Position numbers and translations under genes: made by a program. The notes beneath the pieces were generated by a model. That model was not told the origin of the DNA, did not search any database, and saw only the letters and a list, made by a program, of their open reading frames with translations. A stretch of 64,000 nucleotides of DNA from Fructilactobacillus cliffordii. GTDB lineage: Bacteria; Bacillota; Bacilli; Lactobacillales; Lactobacillaceae. Below, piece by piece: positions 26,925 through 35,748 of the stretch (positions are counted from its first letter, which is position 1; each line of letters begins with the position of its first letter). The stretch is from contig NZ_CP097117.1 of NCBI RefSeq assembly GCF_024029355.1, positions 248,001 to 312,000 of the forward strand, in the 5' to 3' direction.

Positions 26925-27675
26925 CCTTTACATTCGATTTTGACCGGTCTTGCTGGCGCGCTAGTGCCAAATAAATATCGGTTAATGAATCGCCTAGTTC
27001 ATGATAGCGTTCCTTAATTTGGGGCATCGTCCCCTCATAGCTTACCTGACCATCATTAATGAGGACAAAGCGATCACAGTGTTTCTCGGCCGTATCCAAA
27101 ACATGGGTCGACATCAAGACGCTAACTCCTTCTTCCTTCTTTTGATCAATTAGGTTCAGTAAGTCGTCAACAGCCAGTGGATCTAACCCTAAAAAGGGTT
27201 CATCAATAACTAATAGTTGGGCATTGGTGATGAAAGCACAGACAATCATCACCTTTTGGCGCATTCCCTTCGAAAAATTAGCTGGAAACCAATCTAGCTT
27301 ATTTTCAAGACGAAAGAGTTTCAACAACCGCTCAGCCCGTTCCCAAGCTACTGATTGATCTAAATTATAGGCCATAATTGTCGTCTCAACGTGCTCTCGT
27401 AAGGTTAATTCCGGATACAATACCGGCATTTCAGGCACATAGGCAATTTGTTGTTTGTAACGCTGAACGTCATCTTGAATTTGGAGTCCATTCAAAGTAA
27501 TCGTTCCAGAAAATGGAGTCATTAATCCAATGATATGGTTAATCGTGGTTGATTTCCCCGCTCCATTTAGTCCGATTAACGAAACCAATTCTCCATCTTG
27601 AACGTCAAAAGTTTCCGCCTTTAAAACCGGAATACTGGAATATCCTCCCGTTAATTGATTAACTTTTAAAGTCAT
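26917..27675 (-). CDS. ecsA: ABC transporter ATP-binding protein EcsA
   Basis: About 252 residues from the ATG at 27675; a GTG three codons earlier is also possible. Walker A GLNGAGKST, signature FSKGMRQKV (variant of LSGGQ), Walker B LLVIDEPFLGLD and a switch His in MSTHVLD are present. Partner of EcsB. The ribosome binding site is a weak GAGAG. Divergently transcribed from hit. Confidence 0.93.
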   Translation of the reverse strand: MTLKVNQLTGGYSSIPVLKAETFDVQDGELVSLIGLNGAGKSTTINHIIGLMTPFSGTITLNGLQIQDDVQRYKQQIAYVPEMPVLYPELTLREHVETTIMAYNLDQSVAWERAERLLKLFRLENKLDWFPANFSKGMRQKVMIVCAFITNAQLLVIDEPFLGLDPLAVDDLLNLIDQKKEEGVSVLMSTHVLDTAEKHCDRFVLINDGQVSYEGTMPQIKERYHELGDSLTDIYLALARQQDRSKSNVKGD

Positions 27676-27709
27676 TAAATTCACTCTCTCATTCGTTGTT
27701 TTATGAATG

Positions 27710-27718
27710 ATTATACCA
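27710..27718 (-). promoter_or_regulatory. Extended -10 promoter of ecsAB-trmB
   Basis: Minus strand TGGTATAAT, about 35 bases before ecsA; no good -35 hexamer. Confidence 0.6.
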
Positions 27719-27779
27719 TAAGGTAATAAAAACTTTCGGTCGATCTAGTGTATAATGTGGAATCAAAGGAGTGATTAAA

Positions 27780-28220
27780 ATGCCAAAATTTGACGACCAA
27801 TGCGTTTTTTGCAAAATCATTCAAGGGGAGATTCCCAGTTATCCGGTTTACGAAGATGACCAAGTCCTCGCCTTTTTAGATATTTCGCAGGCAACCCCGG
27901 GTCATACATTGGTAATTCCGAAACATCACATTCAAGATATTTTTGCCTTTGATGCAGACCAAGCTGGTCAAGTGTTTGCGCGAATTCCACAAATTGCCCG
28001 GGCAATTAAGGCGTCTAACCCTAAAATTACCGGAATGAACATTGTCAATGATAACGGAAAAATCGCCTATCAATCGGTCTTTCACGCTCATTTTCATTTA
28101 ATTCCGCGTTATACCATAGATGACGATTTCTTCATTCACTTTGGTGATCATACTAAAGAATACACCCAGGCCAAATACGAAACCTTGCAAACGGCAATTC
28201 GAGAGCAATTAAAGGCTTAG
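27780..28220 (+). CDS. hit: HIT-family nucleotide hydrolase
   Basis: 146 residues from the ATG at 27780 with GGAG eight bases upstream. The histidine triad is HAHFHLIPRY (about residue 102), an N-terminal CVFCKI zinc half-site and the TPGHTLVIPKHH segment are present. HIT proteins hydrolyse AMP-linked nucleotides. The hit gene beside ecsAB and prsA is the conserved Firmicute order. A TATAAT -10 is at 27751-27756. Confidence 0.95.
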   Translation: MPKFDDQCVFCKIIQGEIPSYPVYEDDQVLAFLDISQATPGHTLVIPKHHIQDIFAFDADQAGQVFARIPQIARAIKASNPKITGMNIVNDNGKIAYQSVFHAHFHLIPRYTIDDDFFIHFGDHTKEYTQAKYETLQTAIREQLKA

Positions 28221-28340
28221 TTTAAATTATTTTTAAGTTTACTGGAACAAATGGCAGATAATAACAAGTATGTTATATTGTTAAAAGAGTTGCTTTGCCA
28301 ATTCTATAATTTTTAAAGAAATGGATGTGGATATATTATT

Positions 28341-29225
28341 ATGAATAAGAAAAAATGGGCTATTGGTGCCGCGGGATTATTGCTTAGTCTATCCCTAGCT
28401 GCCTGTGGTCAAGGTAAAACCGTTGCTACTACCGACGGGGGTAAGATTACCCAAGAACAATTTTACGACAAAATGAAGTCGACCCAACAAGGGAAAGCCC
28501 AATTACAACAAATGATTCTAAACAAATGTTTGGAACACGAATACGGTAGTAAAGTTAAACAATCCGATGTTGACAAACAATTTGATCAATACAAAAAACA
28601 ATACGGACCTCAATTTAACACTATCTTACAACAACAAGGAATGACCGAAAGTCAACTGAAGGAATCTATTCGTAACAACCTCTTATTAAAGGAAGCTGTC
28701 ATGGATAAAACAGATTTCTCAAACAAGCAATTAGAAAAACAATTTAAGAAGTACCAACCTAAGGTTACGGTTAAGGAATTAGCCGTAAGCGATAAAGACA
28801 CTGCTCAAAAAGCCATTTCTGACTTAAACAACGGAACTAGTTGGAAAGATGTCGCTAAACAGTACGGTGCTGACGACACTACCAAGAAAAACGGTGGTCA
28901 AGAAGTTAGCTTCGACAATTCCACTTCTGGTGTTGATAACTCCGTCAAAAAAGCAGCTTACAAACTTAACAACGGTGATTACTCCAAGGAACCAATTAAG
29001 ACCCAGAGCGGTTACGTTGTGATTCAGATGGTTAAACACCCTAAGAAGGGAACCTTAAAGGAACACAAGAGCGAAGTTAAGGAACAATTAGCTAACGAAC
29101 GCTTGAGTGACCAAAAGACGGTTCACAAGGTTGTTTCTGAAGTACTGAAGGACGGTCACGTTCAAATCGAAGACTCCAGCATGAAGAATATCTTATCTGG
29201 TTACATTGACACTTCCAAAAAATAA
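28341..29225 (+). CDS. prsA: Foldase lipoprotein PrsA (peptidyl-prolyl isomerase)
   Basis: 294 residues. The lipoprotein signal peptide ends in the lipobox LAAC with Cys22. A parvulin-like domain spans about 135-235 (KVTVKELAVS to GYVVIQMVKH), flanked by helical N- and C-terminal chaperone parts. PrsA folds secreted proteins on the outer face of the membrane. The ribosome binding site is poor (GGATGTGGA about 12 bases upstream). An extended -10 TGTTATATT lies about 80 bases upstream. Confidence 0.95.
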   Translation: MNKKKWAIGAAGLLLSLSLAACGQGKTVATTDGGKITQEQFYDKMKSTQQGKAQLQQMILNKCLEHEYGSKVKQSDVDKQFDQYKKQYGPQFNTILQQQGMTESQLKESIRNNLLLKEAVMDKTDFSNKQLEKQFKKYQPKVTVKELAVSDKDTAQKAISDLNNGTSWKDVAKQYGADDTTKKNGGQEVSFDNSTSGVDNSVKKAAYKLNNGDYSKEPIKTQSGYVVIQMVKHPKKGTLKEHKSEVKEQLANERLSDQKTVHKVVSEVLKDGHVQIEDSSMKNILSGYIDTSKK

Positions 29226-29232
29226 CTAGATT

Positions 29233-29264
29233 AAAAAAACTCAGACATTTGTCTGAGTTTTTTT
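29233..29264. terminator. Bidirectional terminator between prsA and yhaN
   Basis: ACTCAGAC-ATTT-GTCTGAGT stem with A-run before and T-run after; serves both convergent genes. Confidence 0.93.
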
Positions 29265-29270
29265 AGTTGC

Positions 29271-31805
29271 TCAAAGTTCAATTCGATGCTTGACCGCCGC
29301 TTCCTTAATTGGGCTTTGGTTGGCAGTGAAATAAATAATTTGGGTAGTTTGCGAGAGCGTTTCTAGTAGTTCTAACGCTCGCTGCGTTCGTATCTCATCG
29401 AAATCAGCAAACCCATCATCAATTATGATTGGAAATGGAAATTCATCGCTAAACGAAACCGTTAAGGCAAAAACTAGAGCTAGGTAAAGCTGTTGCATCG
29501 TCCCGCGTGATAATTCGGCCACCTTGAACCGCTGACCATCTTTGGTAACGACTTCTAACTTTTGCTGATAGCGAATTTGTTGATAATGTTGATCGGTTAA
29601 GATGGCAAAGTAGCGTTGTGCTAATTCCTGCACCTTTGGGAAACGACCATGACTAGCTTCATTTAGTACCCTTTCAATCCAATCAAAGGAAAGTTGTAAC
29701 ACGAGCCATTGTTTCGATAAATCAATAATTTCAGCTTCCAAATTTGCCTGCTGTTGTCTTAACTTGGCAAGCGTGCCATCCCGACTAATTTGCTGTAATT
29801 GTGTCTTTTGGACGGTAGTTGTTTGCACCACTTTACTAAGCTGCGTCTGAATCTGTTGCAACTGATTTTCTAAACGTTGAACTTGTCCTTCTAGTTCTGC
29901 CTTGGTGCTAAATTGCTGCAACCGACTAACTAACGCGGGTGTAAACTTCTGCTGCAACCGTTGTTTCTGCTGGTTCAGCTGCCGATGCTGTTGTTCCTGT
30001 TCCAGTTGGGCGTTAAATTCTTTTAAGTTAGCAACCTTTCTTTGGGTTAGTTCAGCGTGCAGTTGTTGCTCTCGTTGTTGCAGTTTCTGCTCTAGTTGGG
30101 TTAGTTGCTGTTCATCTTCACGCAATCGTTGATCTAACTGATCTTGTCGTTGCCGCTCATCCTTAAGTCCTGCCAGCCACTTTTGAATGGTGCTTAATTG
30201 TTGAGCAACTGGTTGTTCTTGCAGGTGCAAAAATGTTTCGCAAAACTGCCACTGCTGGAGGTAGTCCGTCAACTGTCGAGCTAATTGATTAGCTTGTTGC
30301 TGCAACTTCAACACGCGTGCTTTTTGTTGCTCTCTTTTTTTGATACTTGTTTGTAGAGTAGTCAACCACAACGATTGGTTCACGCCAGAGATATGATACT
30401 GTTCCCCAAGCTGCTGTAATTGGTCTGCAATCCGTTGAAGTTGCCCTGCATTTTTCTCATCTTGATGAGTAGCACTGGATTGCGATCCTGCTTGCCATTG
30501 CAGATATCCTCCATAACCCAACAATAAGAGCCCGACCAATCCGAGAACAATTAACAGACTTTTACCCAAGACAACTCCTAAACAGAGCAACCCGGCTCCT
30601 AAAATCATTAGAATGATTGGTAAATGTGACGGAGTTGCGTTTGCTTGTCTGGTAGGCACCTGTTCAGCGTTTTGGAGCATAGTTTGCTGCTGGAGGAGTT
30701 GTTCCACCCGTTGATAATCGGCGTCAGTAAATGGCTGGGCTGTCGCTCCTCCCGTTTCTAGCTCATCATCATGTAAACGACTGGTTTCTGAATCCAGTTG
30801 CCCCTGCAGATTTCGCTGCTGTTGCCACTGATCCTGAGCTTGCGCTAGTTGATCGCTTAAATTATCAATTTGATGTTGATGCTGTAAGTAAAATTGATAG
30901 TGATTCGGAACCGTACGTTGTTGTGCTTTTTGCACCTGCTCGCGCCCTTTTGCTACGTTTTGCTTCAAAAAATCAATTTCCGTTTGCAAGCGTTGCAATT
31001 GATCTAAATCCGCCTGCGTATAACCGGGCTTGGGAGTTAAATCCTGCTGATCTAGTTGTTGCAGTTCTTGATATTCGGACCAATCCTGCTGGTCCTTGTA
31101 AGTTTTTTGTAATTCCTTTTGCGTAGTTGCTTCTTGTTGCTGTAATTTTTTTACTTCGGTTTGTCCCTGAACAATTTGCTGCGTTAATTCTAGGTACTCT
31201 GTATACTGCATTTGCGCCCGTTGAATCTCCTGGCTTAATTCATCATATTCCTTCAATTTTTGATTGAGTTCCGGCTTTTTCCCACGCAGTTTGTATAGAT
31301 CATCTGTTTCTGACTTAATCTCCTTTTCTAATCCCAACCATTGATTAATGCCGACAACCCCAATCCGACGAATTCGTTCTTCTAATTCCGTCGTAGTTAA
31401 TTTTTGGATAGTTTCGACAGCACTAGCATCAAAATAAAACAATTTGTTATATACATCACGGTTAATTGGTCCTAGCAACTGTTGTAGGCGTTCGTTTGCA
31501 ACCGAATTACCCTGAGCATCAAATAAGGACAAATCGCCCCCTTTTTTTCCTTCCACTCGTTCAATCACTAATCGTTCTGAACTGGTGGAGACCGTCAACT
31601 TGCCCCCCATTTGACTTTTATCCTTAGGAGCATATGGGTGGTTGGCCTGCCGGTTTTTGAAGCCAAACAAAATATCTAAAATGAAATTAATCAGAGTCGT
31701 TTTCCCTGCTTCATTATTACCGTAAATAACCTGCAAATCAGTAAACTGGAGGTGCAGATGGTGCAATTTTCCATAGTTGTAAACATCAATTGTGTCAATC
31801 TTCAT
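29271..31805 (-). CDS. yhaN: SbcC/Rad50-like ATPase YhaN with internal membrane segments
   Basis: 844 residues from the ATG at 31805 (GGAGG nine bases upstream); 15 further codons upstream in frame are not coding. Walker A GNNEAGKTT at about residues 29-37, Walker B PIIIDDGFADFD near the C-terminus, and long Gln-rich coiled coils between. Two hydrophobic segments (about residues 393-435) interrupt the coiled coil, as known for YhaN relatives, so the complex is probably membrane-linked. It overlaps yhaO by 11 bases; together they resemble the SbcCD/Rad50-Mre11 nuclease. Confidence 0.9.
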   Translation of the reverse strand: MKIDTIDVYNYGKLHHLHLQFTDLQVIYGNNEAGKTTLINFILDILFGFKNRQANHPYAPKDKSQMGGKLTVSTSSERLVIERVEGKKGGDLSLFDAQGNSVANERLQQLLGPINRDVYNKLFYFDASAVETIQKLTTTELEERIRRIGVVGINQWLGLEKEIKSETDDLYKLRGKKPELNQKLKEYDELSQEIQRAQMQYTEYLELTQQIVQGQTEVKKLQQQEATTQKELQKTYKDQQDWSEYQELQQLDQQDLTPKPGYTQADLDQLQRLQTEIDFLKQNVAKGREQVQKAQQRTVPNHYQFYLQHQHQIDNLSDQLAQAQDQWQQQRNLQGQLDSETSRLHDDELETGGATAQPFTDADYQRVEQLLQQQTMLQNAEQVPTRQANATPSHLPIILMILGAGLLCLGVVLGKSLLIVLGLVGLLLLGYGGYLQWQAGSQSSATHQDEKNAGQLQRIADQLQQLGEQYHISGVNQSLWLTTLQTSIKKREQQKARVLKLQQQANQLARQLTDYLQQWQFCETFLHLQEQPVAQQLSTIQKWLAGLKDERQRQDQLDQRLREDEQQLTQLEQKLQQREQQLHAELTQRKVANLKEFNAQLEQEQQHRQLNQQKQRLQQKFTPALVSRLQQFSTKAELEGQVQRLENQLQQIQTQLSKVVQTTTVQKTQLQQISRDGTLAKLRQQQANLEAEIIDLSKQWLVLQLSFDWIERVLNEASHGRFPKVQELAQRYFAILTDQHYQQIRYQQKLEVVTKDGQRFKVAELSRGTMQQLYLALVFALTVSFSDEFPFPIIIDDGFADFDEIRTQRALELLETLSQTTQIIYFTANQSPIKEAAVKHRIEL

Positions 31806-33033
31806 CTGTAAAATCCTCCTGATTCGTTTTTCCTTGCAGGAACGTTTCACTGTGGCGGCGTAATTCAGTCAGTTCGCTTGGATTCCCGAGAGCTTGATAA
31901 ATAAAATCATGTTGAAATAGTTTTTTCGCCAACTCATTAACATGGCTTTCGTTAAAAACCTCCGCTTGCGTATGCTGCCAAAAAGCCTCATCTAAATCAG
32001 CAAACTGTAGGGACTCGGTTTCATTGACCGTTAATTCGTAAACCCACGCGTTTAATTGGTCGTACTGCGAACGTAGTACTTGTTGTAGTTGCCCCAGCAA
32101 AATTCCATTTTGGGCATTAATCGCCACGACAGCATTAACTCCAGCTGTAGTGGCATTCAAAATGACATTTAACAGATGTAATTTTGAAAAATCTGACTGT
32201 TGAATGGTCGAAACCAGTTGTTCAACTACTTCGGTTACATTCATAGCTTGTGTAACTGTGATTTCTAAAGGTGCATAAACTACGGGTGCGGTCGCAATAA
32301 ATTCGGTAGTAAGCGCATGTTCGTCTGCATTGGTGGTAACCAGCAGGTATCCCTTTTCACCCGGCTCATTCTTGTGCCGTCCCTGAATATCACCCGGATA
32401 GTTAATCGGCGGATTTGCATCTAATTGCTGTCGCTTATGAATGTGACCTAGAGCCCAGTAGTCATAACCTTTTTCCTCTAATTCTGGTACGGTAAAGGGT
32501 GCGTACCGTGAGTCGGTTCCAGACTTAACCGCTCCGTGCAACATTCCGATTGTAAAATCGGCTTGACTTCCGGTCGGATAGTCACGAACCATGTCGGCAG
32601 CAATAGCTTGCTGGTCATAACTAAAACCATTAATGGCAACGGTAGTTCCGTCTTTCAAAGTTAAGTGTTTTGTTTCCACTTGGGGCCCAAAAACCTGCAC
32701 GTTTTCCGGAAAGTGTAACTGTGCTTTCCCATTCGGTTGGAAGTCATGATTCCCAAACGACAGAAAAACCGGAATCTGTTGCTCATTTAACCGCTGTAGT
32801 TGTTCCAACAGAAAATTATGCGCCGCCGCACTCGGATTTTTACTATCAAACACATCTCCTACGATTAATACAAAGTCAACGGATGCTTGAATTGCATCCG
32901 TTACAATTCGTTCAAAAGAAACATAGGGCGCATCGTGCAACATCTTCCACAGAGCAGTAGGTGCTGCTTCGTCATCCCTAATTCCGGTAAACGGCGTATC
33001 TAAATGTAAATCAGCAGTATGAATAAACTTCAT
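31795..33033 (-). CDS. yhaO: SbcD/Mre11-like metallophosphoesterase YhaO
   Basis: 412 residues from the ATG at 33033 (AAGGAG upstream). Metallophosphoesterase motifs in order: HTADLHLD (residues 4-11), VGDVFDSKNP, SFGNHDF and ALGHIHKRQ. It is the nuclease partner of YhaN, predicted to process DNA ends. The start codon is only about 20 bases downstream of the U-run of a terminator that follows the YlbF-family gene, so expression seems to depend on readthrough. Confidence 0.92.
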   Translation of the reverse strand: MKFIHTADLHLDTPFTGIRDDEAAPTALWKMLHDAPYVSFERIVTDAIQASVDFVLIVGDVFDSKNPSAAAHNFLLEQLQRLNEQQIPVFLSFGNHDFQPNGKAQLHFPENVQVFGPQVETKHLTLKDGTTVAINGFSYDQQAIAADMVRDYPTGSQADFTIGMLHGAVKSGTDSRYAPFTVPELEEKGYDYWALGHIHKRQQLDANPPINYPGDIQGRHKNEPGEKGYLLVTTNADEHALTTEFIATAPVVYAPLEITVTQAMNVTEVVEQLVSTIQQSDFSKLHLLNVILNATTAGVNAVVAINAQNGILLGQLQQVLRSQYDQLNAWVYELTVNETESLQFADLDEAFWQHTQAEVFNESHVNELAKKLFQHDFIYQALGNPSELTELRRHSETFLQGKTNQEDFTDED

Positions 33034-33052
33034 TACTTTCTCCTTTTGCCAC

Positions 33053-33082
33053 AAAAAAAGAAGCACCGTTTCCAGCACTTCT
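33053..33082 (-). terminator. Terminator or attenuator between the YlbF-family gene and yhaO
   Basis: Minus-strand AGAAGTGCTG-GAAA-CGGTGCTTCT hairpin (several GU pairs) followed by seven T. No promoter fits between it and yhaO. Confidence 0.8.
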
Positions 33083-33089
33083 CTTTGAA

Positions 33090-33437
33090 TTAGCCTTCGT
33101 AAAGTTGACGCAATGGTTCAGTGATTACCATATTAGCATCATCAATTAATTTACCCATGGCCTTTTCCCGTTCCATTAACACTTTAATGGCTGGAAGATC
33201 ATTCATTTTGTCGGCAAGTTCACGAGCATACTTCATGTCATCTGGAGTAATTTCTTGACCAGCCATTTGTTTTTGCCGTAAGTCACTTTGGTTCTTTTGA
33301 AAGTCAGTGAAAACTTTGTATGATTCTTTTTCGTTCTTTAAAGCTTCAAAAGCATTCTTTAAGTTGGTAAATTCTTCTGATTTAACCACTGCTTCCTGCA
33401 TTTTTTGCGCTTGTTCCATAATCTTATTATCTGACAT
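33090..33437 (-). CDS. YlbF/YheA family (DUF964) helical protein
   Basis: 115 residues from the ATG at 33437, which has GAGGAG seven bases upstream; an upstream in-frame ATG lies before that site. All-helical, with KIMEQAQKMQEAVVKSEEF and DMKYARELADKMND regions typical of the YlbF/YmcA/YheA family. YlbF and YmcA work with YaaT to control RNase Y in Bacillus; whether this paralogue does so is unknown. The gene regularly precedes yhaON in this group. Confidence 0.88.
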   Translation of the reverse strand: MSDNKIMEQAQKMQEAVVKSEEFTNLKNAFEALKNEKESYKVFTDFQKNQSDLRQKQMAGQEITPDDMKYARELADKMNDLPAIKVLMEREKAMGKLIDDANMVITEPLRQLYEG

Positions 33438-33486
33438 TATCATTCTCCTCTTCATTTAAGTCACTTCAATTCTAACATACTGGCTG

Positions 33487-35598
33487 TTAAAAACCTAACA
33501 AACTCCGTGCCTTTTCAATCGCTTTATCGGTCAAGTTACTTCCCCTATTCAATAATTTTTGGTTCAATTCCTCTGCCTTTTGCATCCATTCGCTACTATT
33601 AGTAGCGGTAATTTTGTTCGTTCGGCTCCGCTTGGCAGCTACCATTGTAGCAGAATCTTGTACCTTAAATTGTGTCTGGGCGGTGTCAGGTAAGATTTGT
33701 TCCATCTGGTGTTTAAATAACGAGTTAACTCCCGTTCCACTCAAATTTTCCAAGTGGTGTTCAGCGTTTGTGCTATCAAAACCTTCCCAAGTAGCAACCA
33801 CCACGTCAGGCGTATACCCCACGATCCACTTATCTCGCGTCGCATCCGCATCGGTACTACTATCAGCCTCGGTACTCCCAGTTTTCCCGGCTACTTGATA
33901 ACCAACTGGTTTAGCCGTGGTTCCCGTCCCGTAGTCAAAGACCCCCAGCATCATGCTGGTCATCTGGCGAGCAGTGTCTTTAGACATTACTTGACTCGGA
34001 GTGGCTCCCTCGTTTTGCACAATCGTTTTTCCGGTTGAATCAACAATTTTCGTAATGTAAAACGGCTTCGTTAGTTTTCCTTGATTAGCAAATGCCGTAT
34101 AGGCACCTGCTAACTGCTGTGGTGAAACTCCCGTGGAAAGACCCCCTAAGGCTAAGGCCAGGTTATCATCCTTTTTGGTAACCGGCAAATTAAACTTCTG
34201 CACGGCTTCATAACCCTTGTTTACCCCAATTTGATCCAATGTCCACACAGCGGGCGCATTTAGACTTTGTGCGAGGGCTTGATACATGGGAACCTTGCCG
34301 GTGTAAACGTCATTGATATTTTTCGGCGTATAGTGATTTTTCCCGTATGATAACTTTTTATTAACTAATTCCGAATCATACTTAAATCCGTTTTCTAGTG
34401 CGGGAGCGTAAACAGCAAGGGGTTTCATCGTGGATCCAGGTTGCCGTTTAATGTCAGTCGCCCGGTTAAAGCCTCGAAAAACATCCTTATTTCGGCCACC
34501 GACAACGGCCTGTACTCCCCCGCTCTTTGGATCCAAGGCAACTGAGGCGGCTTGCACCTTCGTTCCATCCGCAGCATTTTGGGGAAAAAGATTTGGATTT
34601 TTAAAGTCTGTTTGGAAACTTTGCTGTTGTTGTTGGTTCAAATTAGTGTAAATTTTGTAGCCATTATTCATAATAGCCTTTTCGGATAAGCCGTATTTAT
34701 TAATGGCTTCATTAATTACTGCATCAAAATAGTACGGGTATTTGTAGTTATTACCCACCGTAAAGGTATCCTTCGTTCCTAACGGGAGCGATTGATAGTA
34801 TTTAACCTTACTTTGCGGAATCTTTTTGTTATCGGCCATCAACTGTAAAACGACGTTACGACGTTCTTTAGCGGCTTCCGGGTGATCAATTGGATTATTA
34901 CTAGGATTTTGTAACATTCCCGCGAGCACCGCGGCATCCTGCACCGGTAACTCATCAGCATCCATCCCAAAGTATTTTCGGGAAGCATCCTGCACCCCGT
35001 AGACTCCGTTACCAAAGTAAGCATTATTCATATACATCGTTAGAATTTGCTGCTTCGAATAGATGTTTTCAATTTCAATGGAAATAAACAGTTCTTTGAA
35101 TTTTCGTGATAGAGTTTGCTGTTGGGAAAGGAAAGTATTTTTCGCTAGTTGCTGGGAGATCGTACTTCCACCCCCACTAATCTGGTTCTTGCCGGTTAAT
35201 TTATTGGTAATTACTAATAACAATGCGCGTCCGTATCCTTTTACCGAAAAACCATGCTCATGATAAAAATTACGGTCTTCCGTGGAAATAATGGCATTCG
35301 CAATGTCTGGGGAAATTTTATCTGCTTTTACGTAGGTCCCCTTTTGGGCATACAGCTTGCCAGCCTGCGTTCCATTTTGATCATAAATCACCGTGGACCG
35401 GGAGAGGTTTGATTCAAGATCACGGACGTGAGCGGTTTTGGCCACCACCGTTAGATACGTTACTGAGACTAACGTAATTAGCAAAACGATGATAATTAAC
35501 CAGTGTGTCAATAAAAAACGGTGATTTAATCGTTTTAATTGATTCCAACTGGCGCGTAAGAATCGTTTCCACCAAGTGGTTTGCTTCGTTTGCATCAT
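33487..35598 (-). CDS. Class A penicillin-binding protein (PBP1A/2A family)
   Basis: 703 residues: a cytoplasmic basic N-terminus, one transmembrane helix (about 30-52), a GT51 transglycosylase domain with the catalytic STEDRNFYHEHG motif and GGSTISQQLAKN, and a transpeptidase domain with SxxK (GSTMK), SxN (SLN) and KTG (AGKTGST). It polymerises glycan strands and cross-links stem peptides at the outer membrane face. The C-terminal tail is short, without PASTA domains. AGGAG lies eight bases before the ATG. Confidence 0.95.
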   Translation of the reverse strand: MMQTKQTTWWKRFLRASWNQLKRLNHRFLLTHWLIIIVLLITLVSVTYLTVVAKTAHVRDLESNLSRSTVIYDQNGTQAGKLYAQKGTYVKADKISPDIANAIISTEDRNFYHEHGFSVKGYGRALLLVITNKLTGKNQISGGGSTISQQLAKNTFLSQQQTLSRKFKELFISIEIENIYSKQQILTMYMNNAYFGNGVYGVQDASRKYFGMDADELPVQDAAVLAGMLQNPSNNPIDHPEAAKERRNVVLQLMADNKKIPQSKVKYYQSLPLGTKDTFTVGNNYKYPYYFDAVINEAINKYGLSEKAIMNNGYKIYTNLNQQQQQSFQTDFKNPNLFPQNAADGTKVQAASVALDPKSGGVQAVVGGRNKDVFRGFNRATDIKRQPGSTMKPLAVYAPALENGFKYDSELVNKKLSYGKNHYTPKNINDVYTGKVPMYQALAQSLNAPAVWTLDQIGVNKGYEAVQKFNLPVTKKDDNLALALGGLSTGVSPQQLAGAYTAFANQGKLTKPFYITKIVDSTGKTIVQNEGATPSQVMSKDTARQMTSMMLGVFDYGTGTTAKPVGYQVAGKTGSTEADSSTDADATRDKWIVGYTPDVVVATWEGFDSTNAEHHLENLSGTGVNSLFKHQMEQILPDTAQTQFKVQDSATMVAAKRSRTNKITATNSSEWMQKAEELNQKLLNRGSNLTDKAIEKARSLLGF

Positions 35599-35700
35599 TA
35601 ATCATTCTCCTCTTTGAGCTTACCAATAATTGTAACCTATCTCAGCCCCAAAAACATATTTCTCAGATGAACTTTGCCTCCAATTTACGGATTCTTAACC

Positions 35701-35735
35701 AAAAAAGCAAGGACCACTTCCGTGATCCTTGCTTT
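35701..35735 (-). terminator. Terminator of argS
   Basis: Minus-strand AAAGCAAGGA / TCCTTGCTTT stem followed by TTTTTT, 14 bases after the argS stop. Confidence 0.9.
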
Positions 35736-35748
35736 AAAAGTGATCAAC

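Noticed and set aside
30731..31126. 131-codon plus-strand frame opposite yhaN
   Set aside because: Antisense to the Gln-rich coiled-coil coding region, whose codon composition leaves other frames open; no start signals.
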